NCBI GenBank assembly: GCA_964472305.1
Contig: CAYYJR010000006.1
Location: 62,001 to 126,000 of the forward strand
Reading direction: 5' to 3'
DNA from: CAYYJR01 sp964472305
Lineage (GTDB): Bacteria; Armatimonadota; Hebobacteria; CAIYQO01
DNA length: 64,000 bases
Below are positions 41,985 through 49,683 of this stretch, piece by piece. Within the stretch, counting starts at the first letter, position 1; each line of letters opens with the position of its first letter. Under the pieces are notes generated by a model. The model was not told the DNA's origin and did not search any database. It saw nothing but the letters and a program-made list of their open reading frames with translations. A program made the position numbers and the translations under genes.

Positions 41985-42048
41985 AGATAAGACTAAAAAT
42001 AAATATCATGAACAGATGAAATACCGTTCGTGATATTGGTGTTGGTCG

Positions 42049-42237
42049 GTGATCGAGTGCAATTCAGAAAAATGCGATTCCGCTTTTAAGATTCCCGACG
42101 ACCTCGTCGTTGACAGGACGTGGGGTGCAACACGTGGAAGTCCATTTCCACATATTGCGCTGGAAAACGATGGCAAGTTCGGTGTATTCATCGCGAAGGC
42201 AAGCTGTCCGCCGCGCAATTTTTCGGCCACCATTTAG
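42049..42237 (+). CDS. Possible small protein with MJ0042-like N-terminus
   Basis: A 62-residue frame from GTG 42049. The start IECNSEKCDSAFKIPDDLV resembles the beginning of MJ0042-type zinc fingers (C-x2/3-C-x-x-x-F-x-I-P-D), but the second cysteine pair is not in place; only one later cysteine (ASCPP) exists. No clear ribosome-binding site. It may be a true small protein or a decayed zinc-finger gene in front of the PilZ genes. Confidence 0.3.
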   Translation: MIECNSEKCDSAFKIPDDLVVDRTWGATRGSPFPHIALENDGKFGVFIAKASCPPRNFSATI

Positions 42238-42360
42238 TGGTGATGAGGAGCGACTTCATCGGCTTGAGGAAAAATCCATCGTTAATAGGGAATAAACTAA
42301 TCTAAAGTCATAAATAACGCGGACAGTCCAGGGGTGGTGTACGACAGCATAGAGGAAAAT

Positions 42361-43017
42361 ATGACCAGTGAGCCGCGAGGAATCGAGCAACGACGGTTTT
42401 TTCGTTTGCGCTATCCGGGTGATTCCAACGCCCGCATCGTCATCAATGCGCAAAGTTATAACCTGACCGAAATATCCGAGGAGGGGATACGTTTCGGATG
42501 CGATAGTTCGCGTTTCACCATTGGCGAGGATGTTGCGGGGCAGATCATCATCCACACCGGTTATCTGGGCGAAGTCAGCGGCGTGGTGCTGCGGTATGAC
42601 GAATCCGCGCAGGAAATCATTGTGCGCCTGATTCAAAAGCGCATTCCCCAGCAGATTGTTTTCGAGGAGCAGCGCCTGCTGTTGCAGCATACGCAACGGC
42701 GCCAGCATACCCGGTTGGAGTATCCCACGGGGAAGCATGCGGATTTGCAGATTCACTCGCAAGGCTACGAAGTTATCCAGATATCAGAAGAAGGATTGTG
42801 CTTCCGTAACGGTCAATCGTCCTTTCTGCCCGGCGAAAGGGTGTCAGGTCGCATCGCATTGCTCTCGGGCTATCGAGAACCGGTCGAAGGCATCGTGCAG
42901 CGCATCGACTCCGAGCATAACCTTACGGTGCTGCACCTGACGGCCAGGGGTATTCCGGTGCAAGCAGTCTCCAACGAATTGCAGTATCTTCTTCATCATG
43001 GTAGCGTGACGCCGTAA
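42361..43017 (+). CDS. Tandem PilZ-domain protein
   Basis: 218 residues from ATG 42361 (GAGGA upstream). Two consecutive PilZ-like halves. The first (about 9-105) starts RRFFRLRYPGD, containing the R-x3-R c-di-GMP motif, and has EISEEGIRF in place of the D/N-x-S-x2-G motif. The second (about 115-210) repeats this as RRQHTRLEYP and QISEEGLCF. Each half ends with a conserved IPQQIVFEEQRLLL / IPVQAVSNELQYLL segment. Such proteins bind cyclic di-GMP and control surface polysaccharide or motility. A second copy of the gene lies 260 bases downstream, evidently a duplication. Confidence 0.8.
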   Translation: MTSEPRGIEQRRFFRLRYPGDSNARIVINAQSYNLTEISEEGIRFGCDSSRFTIGEDVAGQIIIHTGYLGEVSGVVLRYDESAQEIIVRLIQKRIPQQIVFEEQRLLLQHTQRRQHTRLEYPTGKHADLQIHSQGYEVIQISEEGLCFRNGQSSFLPGERVSGRIALLSGYREPVEGIVQRIDSEHNLTVLHLTARGIPVQAVSNELQYLLHHGSVTP

Positions 43018-43278
43018 TGGTCTGAACGGCCAGGCGGAAATGGGATTGCCGATGGACGACGCCAGCGTATTACGACCTGGCGCAGCCCATCTCAAATAAC
43101 TCCTGCGCTATGGAATGACATGGCATTGAACGCAGGATGGAACGCCGCGTTGTTGCGCCATACCGACTGATGCCCAGGGGAAAGCACTCGTTTACTCAAC
43201 ATATGATGCTATTCAATACGGCATGGTGGTGTATTAGGGGAACCGTCGTGTCGGATACGGTGGAGAAAGGAGCCTTTC

Positions 43279-43935
43279 TTGCCCAGCGACCTCCTGGGTG
43301 CCGATCATCGGCGATATTATCGCTTGCGTTATCCAGATGATCGCTGCGCTCGTATCGTGATACACGCCCAAAATTATCAAGTGATGGAAATCTCTGAGGA
43401 AGGTTTGCGTATCGCCTGTGATCACGCATGCTTCGCTCCGGGGAAATCCCTGATGGGAACAATTATCGCGCATGCCGGCTATCTCGGGGAAGTCGAAGGC
43501 GTCGTGTTGCGGTATGACGAATCAGAGCGGGAATTCGTGATGCGCCTGAATTCCAAGCGCATCCCACAGCACATCATCTTCGAAGAACAACGTTTCCTCT
43601 TACAGCATCCCGCGCAGCGCCGGCATATTCATCTGGAGTATCCCGCGAATCGGTATGCGCAACTGCGGATTCGGTCGCAGCGATATCAGGTTCACCAGAT
43701 TTCCGAGAATGAGGTGTATTTTCGTCCCGCTCAGACGCACTTTTCCCCCGGTGAGCGCGTGACGGGCACGGTCACACTTCTCGCGAACTATCAGGGGATA
43801 ATTGAGGGGCACATTCAGCGCTGTGATCCCGAACATAACGCTGCCGTGCTGCATCTCATCGCCCGGGGAATCCCGGTGGAGGTTGTCTTTGACGAGCAGC
43901 AATACTTGATCCGCCACTGCGAAGCGAAGCGGTAA
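43279..43935 (+). CDS. Tandem PilZ-domain protein, paralogue with degenerate second domain
   Basis: 218 residues starting at TTG 43279; AAAGGAG 6 bases upstream makes this start convincing, and no ATG is suitably placed. The first PilZ half is intact (RRYYRLRYPDD, then EISEEGLRI). The second half has lost key residues: RRHIHLEYP lacks the second Arg of R-x3-R, and QISENEVYF lacks the glycine, so only the first domain is likely to bind c-di-GMP. The order of segments follows the preceding gene throughout. It converges with hydF, 26 bases away, with no terminator visible between. Confidence 0.78.
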   Translation: MPSDLLGADHRRYYRLRYPDDRCARIVIHAQNYQVMEISEEGLRIACDHACFAPGKSLMGTIIAHAGYLGEVEGVVLRYDESEREFVMRLNSKRIPQHIIFEEQRFLLQHPAQRRHIHLEYPANRYAQLRIRSQRYQVHQISENEVYFRPAQTHFSPGERVTGTVTLLANYQGIIEGHIQRCDPEHNAAVLHLIARGIPVEVVFDEQQYLIRHCEAKR

Positions 43936-43961
43936 CGAGTGTAACCGCCAGGATCTGATGG

Positions 43962-45203
43962 TTACGCGTCCTCGTCTTCCGTATAGGCCAGGTAGGCTGA
44001 CGGGAAGGGGCGCAGGGCGCGTGCAATGACGCCGTGCACGTACGAGAGGAAGACGCCGTAGTTGACCATCGGCACGTGCGCCGCCTGTGCCTGCAGTCCG
44101 CGCGAAAGCATCTCCTGCCGGTTGATCATGCAGCCGCCGCAGTGGATGACCAGATCATAACTGCCCAGGTCGGGTGGGAAATCGGGACCGCTGCTGAAGT
44201 GGAAGTCAATATCGCCGCCTACCGTCTGGCGCAGCCAGCGTGGAATTTGCACTTTGCCGATGTCGTCCGCCTGACGGTGGTGAGTGCACGCCTCCGCAAT
44301 CAGCACTTTCGATCCCGGCTGCAGCCGTTCGACGGCACGCACACCGCGCACCAATTGTTCCAGATCGCCTTTCAACCGCGCCATCAGGATGGAAAAGGTC
44401 GTAAATGGGATCTCCTCAGGAGTATCAGCCGCCGCTTTCAGCACCGCCTGCGAATCGGTGATCACCAGTCGCGGTGCCGTCTTCAGGTTGGCAAGCGCCA
44501 GCTTCAACTCGCGCTCCTTCACCACCAGCGTGTAGGCGTCGTGATCGAGTGCATCGCGGATGGTCATCACCTGCGGAAGAATCAATCGCCCCTTCGGCGC
44601 TGCCTTGTCGATGGGCGTCACCAGCACCACGCAATCGCCGGGACGCACCAGGTCGTCCAGCACCGCCGGCTGCAGGAAATCTTGCGGCGCGGCGGCGATG
44701 AACAGGCGTTTCAGCTCTTCGATGCCCTGACGGGTGACGGTGCTCACCTGTGCAACGGCCAGCGCATGCTCCTGCGCCCACTGCCGCGCGGCATCGGCGT
44801 CCACCGCCAGGTCGGCTTTGGTGATCGCGGCAACAACCGCCCGTCCGCGCTCGCGCAACCGCGTCAGCAGTTCGTTTTCATACCGGTTGGGCGGTTGCGT
44901 CGGGTCGAGTACCAGCACCGCCAGGTCGGTGCGGTCAATCACCCGCAGCGTCTTCTCCACACGCAACGCGCCCAACTCGCCGGTATCGTCGATGCCCGCG
45001 GTGTCGGTGAGCATCACCGGCCCTAATGGCAGGATCTCCATCGCCTTCGCCACCGGATCCGTCGTCGTGCCCGGCACGTCCGACACGATAGCCGCCCGCT
45101 GGTTGGTCAGCGCATTAATAAGGCTCGATTTTCCCGCATTCCGCCGTCCGAAGACGCTGATATGCAACCGCGCGCCGGCGGGAGTTTGTTGCATGGTAGA
45201 CAT
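43962..45203 (-). CDS. hydF: [FeFe]-hydrogenase H-cluster maturation GTPase HydF
   Basis: 413 residues. Scaffold GTPase on which the 2Fe subcluster of [FeFe]-hydrogenase is assembled. GTPase domain: P-loop GRRNAGKSS (19-27), DVPGTTTDPV (about 42-51), DTAGIDD (about 65-71) and TKAD (about 122-125). The C-terminal cluster-binding domain has C-x-H (EACTHH, about 304-309) and HCGGCM (about 355-360), the cluster ligand set of the family. The start is ATG 45203 or 45194; neither has a Shine-Dalgarno. TTGACA with a weak CATTGT -10 lies just upstream, so a leaderless message is possible. HydE is encoded 3 kb away. Confidence 0.94.
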   Translation of the reverse strand: MSTMQQTPAGARLHISVFGRRNAGKSSLINALTNQRAAIVSDVPGTTTDPVAKAMEILPLGPVMLTDTAGIDDTGELGALRVEKTLRVIDRTDLAVLVLDPTQPPNRYENELLTRLRERGRAVVAAITKADLAVDADAARQWAQEHALAVAQVSTVTRQGIEELKRLFIAAAPQDFLQPAVLDDLVRPGDCVVLVTPIDKAAPKGRLILPQVMTIRDALDHDAYTLVVKERELKLALANLKTAPRLVITDSQAVLKAAADTPEEIPFTTFSILMARLKGDLEQLVRGVRAVERLQPGSKVLIAEACTHHRQADDIGKVQIPRWLRQTVGGDIDFHFSSGPDFPPDLGSYDLVIHCGGCMINRQEMLSRGLQAQAAHVPMVNYGVFLSYVHGVIARALRPFPSAYLAYTEDEDA

Positions 45204-45519
45204 AACGAATATACAATGCAGAATTATTCTTCCACTGTCAAGGCAGCGCGGATCGTTATCGAAGGCGCATACTCGCTGTATGCTTTCGCTATATTGCGTA
45301 TGCTATTAACGGTTTCTTAATCTTCATACAGGCAAGTGGCGGAACAAAGCAGGCATTATACGGGAGAATAATCATAAGTGTGGCAATCAACGGTCGAGCA
45401 TCATGCTGTTTCGACCGCCACCTGTGTCATGCAACCTGATGCGCCGCCATCATTGTCGCTTGATATCGCTTGCTAATCGGTGGGAACAGGTGCTGCGAGT
45501 TCGGAATGAGGAGGGTTTC
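45204..45519. other. Divergent regulatory region between hydF and a lipoprotein gene
   Basis: About 315 bases. On the minus strand TTGACA (45241-45236) precedes hydF. A perfect inverted repeat GCATAC-TCGCT-GTATGC occupies 45267-45283 and another half-site GCGTATGC follows at 45296-45303. No RNA gene was recognised. The lipoprotein gene has GAGGAGGG before its ATG. Confidence 0.4.
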
Positions 45520-46809
45520 ATGAAAAGTTTCCTGGCACTTGCGGTTGGAGCGTTGCTCCTTTTCCCGATGCTGCTTGCCGGATGCGGAGGCGGCGGCGAT
45601 ACCAGTCAAGGATTGGCATCCACCATGGACTTTTCCCGCGCGACGAAGCGGGCGCATATCTACAGTACGAACAGTGCCGGCATCGACCAGATCAACGTCT
45701 TTGCCGAGAAAACCGACGTCTATCTGAATAGCAAGACGGCGACGAATAACAGCGAGGGGCTGATTGATGGCGCGTATTATTGCAAGGTCACCGTACCCGG
45801 CGGCGACTTACTCGGCAAGTCAGATGGCGCGGTGATTACCATCACTGACGGCACAATTCCCACGCTCTACCACCTGTGGGATATCGTCTTTCAGGTCAAT
45901 CCCGATGGCACCTTTATGCTGAACGGTGACGTGAAAGTGCCCGGCTTCGCCGATAGCAGAAACAATGAATACAAGATTTGGATCAGTCGCGACCCGGACT
46001 TCTCACCATCGGAAAGCAAGACGGATAATTTCCATGTCAACGCCGCGGAAGCGCAGAATCCACCCGAATTGACCGTGCAGAAATTTTATGATGCCAACGC
46101 GAACGGTATCGATGATGACAACCAGTCCATCACCGGCTGGAAGGTGAACATTAGCGACAATCTTGGCTACGATCGCTTTACGCCGGTCACCATCACGCTG
46201 GCACCGAACACGTACACGGTGTTAGAATATCGTCCCATCGAGACCAACTGGATGGCCACCACTCCCGAATCCACCACGGTCGAACTGAATTTTAACGACC
46301 GGAAAACCGTCTCCTTCGGCAACCTGTGCCTGGGCGCGGGTGCCGGTCATTCGCTGGGTTTCTGGGCGAACCGCAACGGGCAGGCGCTCATCGATGCCGA
46401 TGACTTGGCGGCGCTGACCGCGTTGAACCTGCGCAATGCCAACGGCAGCGCGTTCGATCCGACCACCAAGGCCCAGGTCAGCACGTGGTTGCTCCTTGGC
46501 AAGGCACCCAACATGGCGTTCATGCTCTCCGTGCAACTCGCGGCGATGGAGCTGAGCGTCAGTACCGGCGCTGTCAATTCCAACGCGCTCATCTACGCGC
46601 CGAATACCGGCAGCGCCAACGCGCTGGGATTCGCTACCGTCGGCGCGATTATCGCCGAAGCGGACGCCGAGTTGGCTCAGCATCCCACCGCCCTGGCGGG
46701 CGATGCATGGCGAACGCTGCAGGAAGCGCTCAAGAATGCGCTGGACCAGGCGAACAACAACAAGACCTTCGTGCAGTCCACGCCGGGCGTCTTCACCTTC
46801 CCGATTTAA
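45520..46809 (+). CDS. Lipoprotein with SdrD-B-like domain and an uncharacterised C-terminal domain
   Basis: 429 residues from ATG 45520 (GAGGAGGG upstream). Lipobox LLAGC with the acylated Cys near residue 22, followed by a Gly tract. Residues about 50-180 are a beta-rich region without known match. About 185-265 resembles an SdrD-B/prealbumin-like module (FYDANANGIDDDNQSITGWKVNI, with YTVLEYRP). The last 150 residues begin with SLGFWANRNGQ and form a mostly helical domain (LLGKAPNMAFMLSVQLAAMELSV; DAWRTLQEALKNALDQA) that I do not recognise as a named family. It is exported to a membrane surface. A good terminator follows, so it is likely monocistronic. Confidence 0.7.
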   Translation: MKSFLALAVGALLLFPMLLAGCGGGGDTSQGLASTMDFSRATKRAHIYSTNSAGIDQINVFAEKTDVYLNSKTATNNSEGLIDGAYYCKVTVPGGDLLGKSDGAVITITDGTIPTLYHLWDIVFQVNPDGTFMLNGDVKVPGFADSRNNEYKIWISRDPDFSPSESKTDNFHVNAAEAQNPPELTVQKFYDANANGIDDDNQSITGWKVNISDNLGYDRFTPVTITLAPNTYTVLEYRPIETNWMATTPESTTVELNFNDRKTVSFGNLCLGAGAGHSLGFWANRNGQALIDADDLAALTALNLRNANGSAFDPTTKAQVSTWLLLGKAPNMAFMLSVQLAAMELSVSTGAVNSNALIYAPNTGSANALGFATVGAIIAEADAELAQHPTALAGDAWRTLQEALKNALDQANNNKTFVQSTPGVFTFPI

Positions 46810-46829
46810 GGAAGGCGTGAAGAACAGCG

Positions 46830-46870
46830 ACGCCGTCCCCGCAAATATGCGGGGACGGCGTGTTTGGTTT
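46830..46870 (+). terminator. Intrinsic terminator after the lipoprotein gene
   Basis: A 13-bp perfect inverted repeat (ACGCCGTCCCCGC, 46830-46842, and complement 46849-46861) with an AAATAT loop, followed by GTTTGGTTT. Confidence 0.75.
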
Positions 46871-46914
46871 GCCGGACATGCGCCCGTTCACGACTTGCTG
46901 AACGAGAACGGGCA

Positions 46915-47400
46915 TCAGTTCCCATCGGTCAGCGATTCCGGCAGTTTGCCTTGTGCCAGCATTCGTACCGCCGCGCTGCCGATCACCACGCGCTCCGTCC
47001 CCGCGCACAGCTCGATGCCCATCGAGTCGGCGACGAGAATGGGCAGCAGGTCCGTGACCCGCATGGCGACATGCGGCACGGTGTTCTCTTGACGGTTGGC
47101 GCCGGTAAAGTAACTCCGGAACGCCGATTTGTCGGTGAAGGCGGGAATCACGCGTTCACCGGTGTCGCGGACGCGCGTGGTGGCGAACTCCACCCTCGCG
47201 CCGGTAGTGGGAGTCAACAGCGCGCCATGCATCACCCCGAGTGCTTCCTGATTCAGCACCAGCAGCACCGTACCATCGCGCAGGTACCGATACAGCCCGC
47301 GCAGCCGCTCCGGCATGGGATATTTACAATACGCCTGCACCGCCTGCGTCAGCGCGGGTGATCCCGCGAGCGGGTGGCGAAATCGATCGAAGATGCCCAT
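46915..47400 (-). CDS. SseB-like N-terminal domain protein (short paralogue)
   Basis: 161 residues from ATG 47400, chosen because its start (MGIFDRF) parallels the start of the upstream paralogue (MGLLDRF); an in-frame start at 47448 would overlap that gene. The body matches the SseB N-terminal domain: RLRGLYRYLRDGTVLLVLNQ, then FATTRVRDTGERVIPAFTDKSAFRSYF and VAMRVTDLLPILVADSMGIELCAG. SseB-type proteins are cytoplasmic and poorly understood (enhanced serine sensitivity in E. coli). The C-terminal domain present in the paralogue is absent. Cotranscribed, 19 bases after it. Confidence 0.7.
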   Translation of the reverse strand: MGIFDRFRHPLAGSPALTQAVQAYCKYPMPERLRGLYRYLRDGTVLLVLNQEALGVMHGALLTPTTGARVEFATTRVRDTGERVIPAFTDKSAFRSYFTGANRQENTVPHVAMRVTDLLPILVADSMGIELCAGTERVVIGSAAVRMLAQGKLPESLTDGN

Positions 47401-47419
47401 GAGCGTATCAGTGTATACC

Positions 47420-48244
47420 TCAAGCGCGTTGATACGTCGCGGCGACATGCGTCCGCACCTGCTGCATCAGTGAATCGTGCTCGGTTAACGGCAGGAAGGT
47501 GAGCGGGCGCCCCTGGTCGATATACGGTTTGAAAATTTGCGCCGTTTCATCGACGATTGCCTGCGTGTGCTGGCTATCAGCGACGGTCGTAAATGTCATG
47601 CAGACGGTGAATTCCGACGGATTGTTCCCTCGCGTCATGAAGAAGACGTAGAGTGCCGCCACTTCCGGGTGGCGGTGTAGCGCGGCGTGCAAGTGGGACA
47701 GTAGTCCCTCCGGCATCGATTCGGTAATCGGCGTGATGCCGATGGCCATGTTCCCCTGTATTTCCTCCATATGCCGCTGCAGCGATTGTGGCGGCATGCG
47801 GCGTGCCGCGATTGCGTGCACCTCGTCCGGCCGCAGCGGGATCACCACCTTCGGCGAGCAGAGCACCACGTCGGGGGCATGGTTCTCCAGTAGGATGGAA
47901 AACAGGCTCGGAGTAGCCAGGGCAAGATAATGCCGATCGCCCAAATTCCAACTTGCCATGGTGGCCATATCGGTGAAAATGAGGATGACCGGCTCGTCGG
48001 TCTGCGTGTTGTGCGTGGTGATAAAACCAACCTGGATCCGCTGTTTCAGGGTAGTCGGTTTGTCTTTCGCGATACCGGCAATCGGCCTGTCGATGGCGGC
48101 AAGCAATGTGCTGCACAGCAATTCGCGGTAGAAGGTCTGCCTGGCGGACAGCGAATCCGCTCGCATGCGCTCTTGCATAGCATGTATCAGGGTGGGATTA
48201 CTCGGCGTGTTGCTTTTCGTTGTGAAGCGATCCAACAGACCCAT
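47420..48244 (-). CDS. SseB family protein
   Basis: 274 residues from ATG 48244 (GGAAGGA 6 bases upstream). SseB N-terminal domain about 30-140 (FYRELLCSTLLAAID, then EPVILIFTDMATMASWNLGD and ATPSLFSILLENHAPDVVLCSPKVVIPLRP). The SseB C-terminal-like domain about 150-270 contains HPEVAALYVFFMTRGNNPSEFTVCMTF. Cytoplasmic; molecular role unknown. It is followed by a shorter paralogue, and hydE lies 137 bases upstream on the same strand. An upstream TATAAT (48290-48285, minus strand) lies about 40 bases before the ATG. Confidence 0.75.
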   Translation of the reverse strand: MGLLDRFTTKSNTPSNPTLIHAMQERMRADSLSARQTFYRELLCSTLLAAIDRPIAGIAKDKPTTLKQRIQVGFITTHNTQTDEPVILIFTDMATMASWNLGDRHYLALATPSLFSILLENHAPDVVLCSPKVVIPLRPDEVHAIAARRMPPQSLQRHMEEIQGNMAIGITPITESMPEGLLSHLHAALHRHPEVAALYVFFMTRGNNPSEFTVCMTFTTVADSQHTQAIVDETAQIFKPYIDQGRPLTFLPLTEHDSLMQQVRTHVAATYQRA

Positions 48245-48284
48245 GTGCGTTCCTTCCCATGGCGAGTGTTGACGAGATGAAGGA

Positions 48285-48290
48285 ATTATA
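48285..48290 (-). promoter_or_regulatory. -10 candidate for the SseB pair
   Basis: TATAAT on the minus strand, 40 bases before the start codon; the -35 region is not convincing. It would allow the SseB genes to be expressed independently of hydE. Confidence 0.4.
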
Positions 48291-48381
48291 CCACGTTTGT
48301 TGCGAGTGGTTGTCTCGTGATCCTGTTGCAACGATTCGGCAGTCACAATAAACGACACAAGCAAGGTATAATGCCGCGAGC

Positions 48382-49470
48382 CTACTCGGTAGTCGTTTGC
48401 TCCGCCACCCGTTTGACATGCCCGTGATCGGCGGCGATGGTGCGACCAAGGCCGAGGATGCGGCCTGTGATGCAACCTCGGCAGTGTTCGGCGTCGTCGC
48501 TGAGGCAGATTTTGCCGGGGTAAATCTCGTATTTCGCGCGCGTCTCGGTGGGGGTGACGTTGGGCATCACCACGTTGGCGCCGGCTTCCAGTGCGCGTTC
48601 GCGGCCTTGCGGGTGCAGGCTGCCCATGGCGGTGGTGGCGGGCAGGTGGGCGAAGGGGAAGACTAATCGCAGCACGGCCACCAGTCGCAGGGTTTGCTCC
48701 ACCGTGCCGCCAGAGGCGTCGTGCAGGGGCGTGGCGGGGTGGGGGATGAACGGCCCGACGCCGATCATCTCCGCTCCGAGTTCGTGTAGCCAGATGACGT
48801 CGCGTGCCAGCGTTTCCGCCGTCTGCCCGGGTAGGCCGACCATTACCCCCGATCCGAGCTGATACCCCAGTTCACGCAGGGTGTAGAGGCAAGCCATGCG
48901 CTCCCGCAGGTCATCATCGGGATGCAGCGCGGCAAACAGCGCGGGATCGGTGGTTTCGATGCGCAGCAGGTAGCGGTCGGCACCCGCCTCGCGCCACGCA
49001 CGGTAGGTGTCGGTGTCGCGCTCGCCCAGGCTGAGGGTAACAGCGAGCCTGGTGCTCTGCTTGATGGCATGGATGATCGCCGTCATGCGCGCCGCGGTGA
49101 ACCACAGATCCTCGCCGGACTGCAGCACCACGGTATGATATCCCAGTTTTTCCGCCCGTTGCGCGGTAGCGAGGATCAGCGCAGGGGTTAGCCGGTAGCG
49201 TTCGGCGTCGCGATTGCGACGGCGCAGGCCACAATAGGCGCAGTTTTTTCGGCAGTAACTTGAAAATTCTATCAATCCACGCAGGTGCACTGCATCGCCA
49301 ATGCTCGCGGCACGCACCGCGTTCGCCGCCGCATACAGCGCCGGCGCATCAACGTCCGCGCAGGCCAGCAGCGGCGCCAGCCACGTCACCTCAGGCCTTG
49401 TGCCGTTCACCCCGCGCGCCAGCGCTTCGGTAAACGGCAGGTATGCGGTTGTGCTCACGGCGTTTCTCAT
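48382..49470 (-). CDS. hydE: [FeFe]-hydrogenase maturation radical SAM enzyme HydE
   Basis: 362 residues from ATG 49470 (AGGAAG close upstream). Radical SAM enzyme that acts in synthesis of the 2Fe subcluster of the H-cluster. The SAM cluster motif is C73-x3-C77-x2-C80 (CRKNCAYC), preceded by LIEFSSY. HydE-typical stretches follow: VVLQSGEDLWF, LRIETTDPALF and GVGPFIPHPATPL. A C-terminal triad C322-x7-C330-x2-C333 matches the optional second cluster site known from Thermotoga maritima HydE. HydF is in the window but HydG and hydrogenase subunits are not. It sits between SseB genes and an isomerase-like gene. Confidence 0.93.
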   Translation of the reverse strand: MRNAVSTTAYLPFTEALARGVNGTRPEVTWLAPLLACADVDAPALYAAANAVRAASIGDAVHLRGLIEFSSYCRKNCAYCGLRRRNRDAERYRLTPALILATAQRAEKLGYHTVVLQSGEDLWFTAARMTAIIHAIKQSTRLAVTLSLGERDTDTYRAWREAGADRYLLRIETTDPALFAALHPDDDLRERMACLYTLRELGYQLGSGVMVGLPGQTAETLARDVIWLHELGAEMIGVGPFIPHPATPLHDASGGTVEQTLRLVAVLRLVFPFAHLPATTAMGSLHPQGRERALEAGANVVMPNVTPTETRAKYEIYPGKICLSDDAEHCRGCITGRILGLGRTIAADHGHVKRVAEQTTTE

Positions 49471-49683
49471 ACTTCCTGTCTCGTTCGGTTACGACTAATT
49501 TTATCGCAATCACTTATGCAAGGCAAGCCGGGTATGACGAGATGAACCGGGTGGTTTCGAAATGGCCTGCCATGCGCGATATCGGACCAGGGTGGTGCGA
49601 CGAGTCTACTCACCACCGTGGCTGATGAGCCGCAACGGAGTCGTAACGTCTCGGCGGTGTCAGCAGCGCCAGGTACGGTTCGT

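Larger units (their letters stand above)
41514..42048. other. Long intergenic region, AT-rich in its right part
   Basis: About 535 bases without a convincing gene. The left part is the ahcY leader; I looked for an SAH riboswitch and did not find its conserved core. The right part (about 41900-42020) is clearly richer in A and T than the surroundings and holds a near-perfect palindrome (41918-41943) and a candidate promoter (41956-41984) directed toward the PilZ genes. Confidence 0.45.

Noticed and set aside
48367..48372. Plus-strand TATAAT near 48370
   Set aside because: No plus-strand gene follows; it faces the 3' end of hydE.
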